Shown here: positions 57,579 through 64,000 of the stretch, piece by piece
Position numbering within the stretch: the stretch's first letter is position 1
How the letters are laid out: each line of letters opens with the position of its first letter
NCBI RefSeq assembly: GCF_947489035.1
Contig: NZ_CANLCI010000014.1
Location: 40,180 to 104,179, forward strand
Direction of reading: 5' to 3'
DNA length: 64,000 nucleotides
Source: an uncultured Ferrimonas sp.
GTDB taxonomy: Bacteria > Pseudomonadota > Gammaproteobacteria > Enterobacterales > Shewanellaceae
Translations under genes and position numbers: made by a program
The notes under the pieces: model-generated
Database searches by the model: none
Seen by the model: the letters and a program-made list of their open reading frames with translations, nothing else
What the model was told of the DNA's origin: nothing

Positions 57579-58613
57579 ATGGACGACAACAAAAAACGCG
57601 CGCTCAGTGCTGCACTCGGTCAAATTGAGAAGCAGTTTGGTAAAGGGTCCATCATGCGATTGGGCGATGCCACCGCGATGGACATTGAATCCGTATCAAC
57701 CGGTTCATTGGGGCTGGACATTGCCCTTGGCATAGGCGGCTTGCCGTACGGCCGTGTTATCGAAATTTACGGCCCTGAGTCCTCGGGTAAAACCACCATG
57801 ACCCTGCAGGTGATTGCCGAAGCGCAGAAGCAAGGCAAAACCTGTGCCTTTGTTGATGCCGAGCACGCACTGGATCCGGTCTACGCCGAGAAACTGGGCG
57901 TAAACGTTGATGAGCTGCTGGTCTCTCAGCCAGACACCGGTGAACAAGCGCTGGAGATCTGCGACATGCTGGTTCGTTCTGGTGCGGTTGACGTTCTGGT
58001 GGTCGATTCTGTGGCGGCCTTGACGCCAAAAGCAGAAATCGAAGGCGAAATGGGCGACTCCCACGTTGGTTTGCAGGCACGTCTGATGTCGCAAGCCCTG
58101 CGTAAGCTAACCGGTAACCTGAAGCGCTCTAACACCATGTGCATCTTCATTAACCAAATCCGGATGAAGATTGGCGTGATGTTTGGTAGCCCAGAAACCA
58201 CCACCGGTGGTAACGCGCTGAAATTCTACTCTTCCGTTCGTTTGGACATTCGCCGCATCGGTGCCATCAAAGACGGTGACGAAGTAGTGGGCAACGAAAC
58301 CCGCGTGAAAGTGGTTAAAAACAAAGTCGCGCCACCATTCAAGCAGGCTGAATTCCAGATCCTTTACGGCGCTGGTACCTCGAAGCACGGCGAGCTGATC
58401 GACTGGGGCGTGAAGCAGAAGTTGGTTGAAAAGTCTGGCGCTTGGTACAGCTACAAAGGCGAGAAGATCGGCCAAGGTAAAGCCAACTCAATCCGTTTCT
58501 TGAAAGAGAACCCAGCCATTTCGGATGAAATTGAAGCGCTGCTGCGTGAACAGCTGCTGGTCAAGGCGGCGCCAACCGAAGACGCTGAACAAGACGCCGC
58601 TGAACTGTCTTAA
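57579..58613 (+). CDS. recA: Recombinase RecA
   Basis: RecA forms filaments on single-stranded DNA, drives strand exchange and stimulates LexA cleavage. The 344-residue protein starts [20 protein letters not shown], has P-loop GPESSGKTT (about 64-72), Walker [16 protein letters not shown], loop L1-L2 [17 protein letters not shown] and [13 protein letters not shown], and an acidic tail (EDAEQDAAE). Two in-frame ATGs exist; GGAG is seven bases from ATG 57579 but only one base from ATG 57573, so 57579 is preferred. SOS-regulated through the box at 57500. Confidence 0.98.
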   Translation: MDDNKKRALSAALGQIEKQFGKGSIMRLGDATAMDIESVSTGSLGLDIALGIGGLPYGRVIEIYGPESSGKTTMTLQVIAEAQKQGKTCAFVDAEHALDPVYAEKLGVNVDELLVSQPDTGEQALEICDMLVRSGAVDVLVVDSVAALTPKAEIEGEMGDSHVGLQARLMSQALRKLTGNLKRSNTMCIFINQIRMKIGVMFGSPETTTGGNALKFYSSVRLDIRRIGAIKDGDEVVGNETRVKVVKNKVAPPFKQAEFQILYGAGTSKHGELIDWGVKQKLVEKSGAWYSYKGEKIGQGKANSIRFLKENPAISDEIEALLREQLLVKAAPTEDAEQDAAELS

Positions 58614-58623
58614 GATCAGTCTT

Positions 58624-59085
58624 TTGCGTCATCAGCAACAACAGCCAAGCCAAGATCCCTTGGCTTGTGCGGTGGGACTGTTGTCCCGCCGTGATCATAG
58701 CCGCGGTGAGCTGCATCGAAAGATGCGCGACCGCGGTTTTTCGTCGGAGCAAATCGCCGCCGCCATCGCCCGTGCCGATGACTTTGGCTACATCGACGAC
58801 GAACGTTTTGCGCTGAGCTTTGTGCGCTACCGCAGCCAACGCGGCTTGGGGCCACAACGGTTGCGCGCCGACTTGCGTGAACGCCAAGTGGATAACGACC
58901 TAATTGCCGCTGCCTTGGCGCAAGAGGAGATCGATTTTTTCCAATTGTGCTTAGAAACTCGGCACCGAAAGTTTGGTGAGGCACTGCCTCAGGACTTCAA
59001 ATTGAAAGCCAAACAACAGCGATATTTGGCCTATCGAGGCTTCTCGATGGATATGATCCGTTACGCCCTCTCCCCAAGCGAATAA
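58624..59085 (+). CDS. recX: RecA regulator RecX
   Basis: RecX inhibits RecA filament growth. The family core is clear: LACAVGLLSRRDHSRGELHRKMRDRG, DDFGYIDDERFALSFVRYRSQRGLGPQRLRADL and the C-terminal KQQRYLAYRGFSMDMIRYAL, aligned with E. coli RecX. There is no ATG at a sensible place after the recA stop. The frame stays open back into recA, and TTG at 58624 gives about 153 residues, close to the family length. The start is therefore uncertain and there is no strong Shine-Dalgarno sequence; readthrough coupling from recA is possible. Confidence 0.85.
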   Translation: MRHQQQQPSQDPLACAVGLLSRRDHSRGELHRKMRDRGFSSEQIAAAIARADDFGYIDDERFALSFVRYRSQRGLGPQRLRADLRERQVDNDLIAAALAQEEIDFFQLCLETRHRKFGEALPQDFKLKAKQQRYLAYRGFSMDMIRYALSPSE

Positions 59086-59260
59086 AATCCGCTCAATTCT
59101 TTGCTCTTTTTCCGCTTAGACCCCCGCAAAGGCTGGTTTGCACCGGACGGTTGCGGATATACTTATTCGTTTAAATAAGCCGCTAAAAACTGCCGTGTAG
59201 ACGCCCCCAACGTTCTGGTTATTGGGTGTCCGGCACTGTCTGACAATTCAGGATGACCGC

Positions 59261-61882
<2,622 letters not shown>

Positions 61883-61893
61883 TTGGAGCCTGC

Positions 61894-63114
61894 GTGGCAC
61901 TATATGTTCAAAAGTTCGGTGGCACTTCGGTTGGCTCGTTAGAGCGAATCGAAGCGGTCGCCGATCGCATTGCGCGCGGCGCTCGCGGCGGTGATCAGAT
62001 TGTGGTGGTGTTGTCGGCGATGGCTGGCGAGACCAATCGCTTGTTGCAGTTGGCGCATCAAGTCTCGGCGGATCCCGATCCGCGCGAACTGGATATGCTC
62101 ATGAGCACCGGCGAGCAGATCTCGATCTCGTTGATGGCAATGGCACTGCAAAAACGTGGTTTGAAAGCTCAGGCCTTACTGGGGGATCAGGCGCAGGTGT
62201 TAACCGACGCCCGCCACGGTAAAGCGCGGATCAAAGAGGTGGCAACGGATAAGCTTAACGGCTTGCTGGCGCAGCAAGTGATCCCCATTGTGGCGGGCTT
62301 TCAAGGCCGCACTAATGAGGGCGAACTGACCACCTTAGGGCGTGGCGGCAGCGACACCACCGCGGTGGCGATTGCGGCGGCGTTAAAAGCCGACGAATGC
62401 CAGATCTACACCGATGTCGATGGGGTTTATACCACCGATCCTCGGGTTGAACCGAAAGCGCGTAAGATGGACGCCATCACCTTTGAAGAGATGATGGAAC
62501 TGTCCAGCTTAGGGGCGAAGGTTTTGCAGATCCGTTCCGTCGAGTACGCTGGCCGCTACAATGTACCTTTAAGGGTCTTGTCGAGCTTTGCGCCGGGGGA
62601 GGGCACATTGATCATGTACGATCAGGTTAATGGCAATGCGCCACTGGTGTCCGGCATCGCCTTTAACCGCGATGAAGCCAGCCTAACCTTGGTTGGGGTG
62701 CCCGATGAAGCAAGCGTAGCTGCACAAATATTGACGCCGATCAGTGACGCTGGCATTGAGGTCGATATGATTGTGCACACCACTACGGTAGCGGGTAAAG
62801 CGGACTTCACCTTTACCGTGCATCGCAATGATTTCTCTCAGGCAAAGTCGTTACTGGCACCAGTAGCCCAACGCCTTGGGGCGCAACACGTTAAGTCCGA
62901 CAACAGCCTGTGTAAGGTGTCGGTCGTTGGCGTGGGCATGAAGAACCATTCTGGGGTGGCTAGCCGCATGTTCCAAACCTTGGGACAGGAGGGGATCAAC
63001 GTGCAACTGATCTCCACCTCAGAAATTAAGATATCTGTCGCGATTGCTGAAAAGTACTTAGAGTTAGCTGTACGCAGTTTACACAGTGCATTCAATTTGG
63101 CCGCAGATGAGTAA
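61894..63114 (+). CDS. lysC: Aspartate kinase
   Basis: Aspartokinase phosphorylates aspartate for Lys, Met, Thr and diaminopimelate synthesis. The 406-residue monofunctional enzyme begins VALYVQKFGGTSVG (GTG start, GGAG upstream) and has GRGGSDTTAVAIAAAL (about 150-165) and TDVDGVYTTDPR (about 172-183). The last 140 residues hold two ACT domains. It belongs to the short aspartokinase group found next to alaS in Vibrio and Shewanella, not the E. coli LysC group. Feedback effectors cannot be read from sequence. Confidence 0.93.
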   Translation: MALYVQKFGGTSVGSLERIEAVADRIARGARGGDQIVVVLSAMAGETNRLLQLAHQVSADPDPRELDMLMSTGEQISISLMAMALQKRGLKAQALLGDQAQVLTDARHGKARIKEVATDKLNGLLAQQVIPIVAGFQGRTNEGELTTLGRGGSDTTAVAIAAALKADECQIYTDVDGVYTTDPRVEPKARKMDAITFEEMMELSSLGAKVLQIRSVEYAGRYNVPLRVLSSFAPGEGTLIMYDQVNGNAPLVSGIAFNRDEASLTLVGVPDEASVAAQILTPISDAGIEVDMIVHTTTVAGKADFTFTVHRNDFSQAKSLLAPVAQRLGAQHVKSDNSLCKVSVVGVGMKNHSGVASRMFQTLGQEGINVQLISTSEIKISVAIAEKYLELAVRSLHSAFNLAADE

Positions 63115-63217
63115 ATCCAACTAGGATGGCTATAGATTTAATCTGGTCTAACTTTATAATACTGTTAAAAGATTCTACCGCCGCTGCGGGATGAGTTAGA
63201 TAGAGAGGAGCAAACGA

Positions 63218-63415
63218 ATGCTGATTTTGACTCGCCGTGTGGGCGAAACGTTGATGATTGGTGACGAAGTTACCGTCACAGTGCTAGGTGTAAAAGGGAA
63301 TCAAGTCCGAATCGGTGTGAACGCCCCTAAAGAAGTTTCAGTTCACCGTGAAGAGATCTACATGCGGATCCAAGCGGAAAAAGATGGCGGCAACGGACCA
63401 AGCGGCAACTTTTGA
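63218..63415 (+). CDS. csrA: Carbon storage regulator CsrA
   Basis: CsrA binds GGA motifs in mRNA leaders and controls carbon storage, motility and biofilm. The 65-residue protein starts [20 protein letters not shown] and contains [24 protein letters not shown], nearly identical to E. coli up to residue 50. A TATAAT at 63155-63160 could be its -10 element, and AGAGAGGAG precedes the ATG. BarA, the sensor that controls CsrA through small RNAs, is encoded 23 kb away. Confidence 0.98.
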   Translation: MLILTRRVGETLMIGDEVTVTVLGVKGNQVRIGVNAPKEVSVHREEIYMRIQAEKDGGNGPSGNF

Positions 63416-63422
63416 TTTAAAT

Positions 63423-63449
63423 AACCGGTGCAATCGCACCGGTTTTTTT
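63423..63449 (+). terminator. csrA terminator
   Basis: AACCGGTGC and GCACCGGTT pair perfectly around AATC and are followed by T7. The next 240 bp up to the tRNA-Ser promoter hold nothing I can support. Confidence 0.95.
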
Positions 63450-63658
63450 ATTTTAGGTTGAGCAACCATGGTTTTATTTGGGTTATTGCCATGGAACGCG
63501 AAAATCGGCATCTCGGATGCGGGTGCATGGTATGGCTATTTTTATGAATTATTACTAGAACGGTTGCGCTTGCCGCTGCTGTTTTGGGCAGGTTGATTGC
63601 ACATTCAGCAGGTTGTTTAAAAAGCGCGCAAGCGACCATTTTAAGCCATAAAAAGGGT

Positions 63659-63686
63659 TTGACTTATTTTCGTCAAAACGTACTAT
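63659..63686 (+). promoter_or_regulatory. Promoter of tRNA-Ser
   Basis: TTGACT (63659-63664), a 16-bp spacer and TACTAT (63681-63686), overlapping TATACG, followed by a GC-rich start region. Confidence 0.65.
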
Positions 63687-63698
63687 ACGTCCCGCAAC

Positions 63699-63786
63699 GG
63701 AGAGATGGCCGAGTGGCTGAAGGCGCGCCCCTGCTAAGGGCGTATATCGTAAGGTATCGAGGGTTCGAATCCCTCTCTCTCCGCCA
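63699..63786 (+). tRNA. tRNA-Ser(GCT)
   Basis: An 88-nt type II tRNA with encoded CCA: acceptor GGAGAGA/TCTCTCC, anticodon loop with GCT in stem GCCC/GGGC, long variable arm and T-loop GTTCGAATC. Its place after csrA and before tRNA-Arg matches E. coli serV-argV. Confidence 0.96.
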
Positions 63787-63927
63787 TATTAAGAGAAGCC
63801 GCGCCGAGCGCGGCTTCTTCTTTTTAACTAGGTGTGAGCCAAAGTTGTTTTCGATGCGCCGGAAGGTGCTAAAATTCAGCGCTTGCAACTAACCTCCGAG
63901 TTACCGAGGCTAAACCGTACAATCTGC

Positions 63928-64000
63928 GCGCTCATAGCTCAGCTGGATAGAGTACCTGGCTACGAACCAGGCGGTCGGAGGTTCGAATCCTCCTGAGCGC
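63928..64000 (+). tRNA. tRNA-Arg(ACG), cut by the window end
   Basis: Acceptor GCGCTCA/TGAGCGC, D-arm, anticodon loop CTACGAA (anticodon ACG) and T-loop GTTCGAATC are all present. The discriminator base and CCA lie beyond the window. More copies may follow, as in E. coli, but that is not visible. Confidence 0.93.

Overview
This window looks like chromosomal core genome from a marine-type gammaproteobacterium close to Shewanella or Ferrimonas (Alteromonadales). The evidence is gene content and order: rlmD-relA-mazG-pyrG-eno-ftsB-ispD-ispF-truD-surE-pcm-nlpD-rpoS, then mutS | recA-recX-alaS-lysC-csrA-tRNA-Ser-tRNA-Arg, plus rpsP-rimM-trmD-rplS and raiA-pheA next to aroF-tyrA. GC looks moderately high (my impression, about 55%). 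There is no phage, CRISPR array, plasmid gene or complete insertion sequence. The genus is inferred and not proven.

Layout. 1-2.2 kb: the 5' part of a SieB-like membrane protein gene and a FapA (DUF342) gene. 2.3-2.8 kb: four tandem tRNA-Leu(CAG) genes on the minus strand behind one strong promoter. 2.8-3.8 kb: rsmC. 3.9-8.5 kb: a compact plus-strand cluster in which two small PstS-like periplasmic proteins flank an outer-membrane barrel and are followed by a membrane GGDEF/EAL protein. 8.5-14.6 kb: a tightly packed minus-strand run (small secreted protein, gshB, rsmE, endA, sprT, two PepSY membrane proteins of which one ends in a [2Fe-2S]-type cysteine motif, and a secreted pyroglutamyl-peptidase-like protein). 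14.7-19.2 kb: metK, an exported ATP-dependent ligase and transketolase. 19.3-24 kb: a diguanylate cyclase, two small family proteins, a MenI-like thioesterase, yfjD and ypjD. 24.2-27.8 kb: ffh and the rpsP operon. 27.9-35.8 kb: aromatic amino-acid block (aroF-tyrA, pheA, raiA, trpR and an Mtr/TyrP-type transporter) with a cytochrome b561/cytochrome c' pair inside it. 36-40.6 kb: another diguanylate cyclase, yjaG and barA. 40.6-54.3 kb: the long rlmD-to-rpoS run. 54.3-54.8 kb: a non-coding inserted element. 54.8-64 kb: mutS, recA-recX, alaS, lysC, csrA, tRNAs.

Functional threads. Growth and stress control is concentrated here: relA, rpoS, barA, csrA, raiA and three c-di-GMP enzymes. Aromatic amino-acid synthesis and uptake form one neighbourhood. 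DNA repair is represented by mutS, recA, recX and an exported ligase.

Most notable observations: (1) PheA carries an extra C-terminal domain of about 210 residues that reads as a catalytically dead type I-beta DAHP synthase; (2) a 490-bp MITE-like element with matching terminal inverted repeats sits between rpoS and mutS, flanked by an 8-bp duplication of the rpoS terminator T-tract; (3) the PstS-like/barrel/PstS-like/GGDEF-EAL cluster looks like a sensory unit; (4) terminator-type hairpins lie inside the 5' leaders of pheA and rpsP; (5) a secreted pyroglutamyl-peptidase homologue has Ser in place of the catalytic Cys; (6) one of the four tRNA-Leu genes differs in its acceptor stem.
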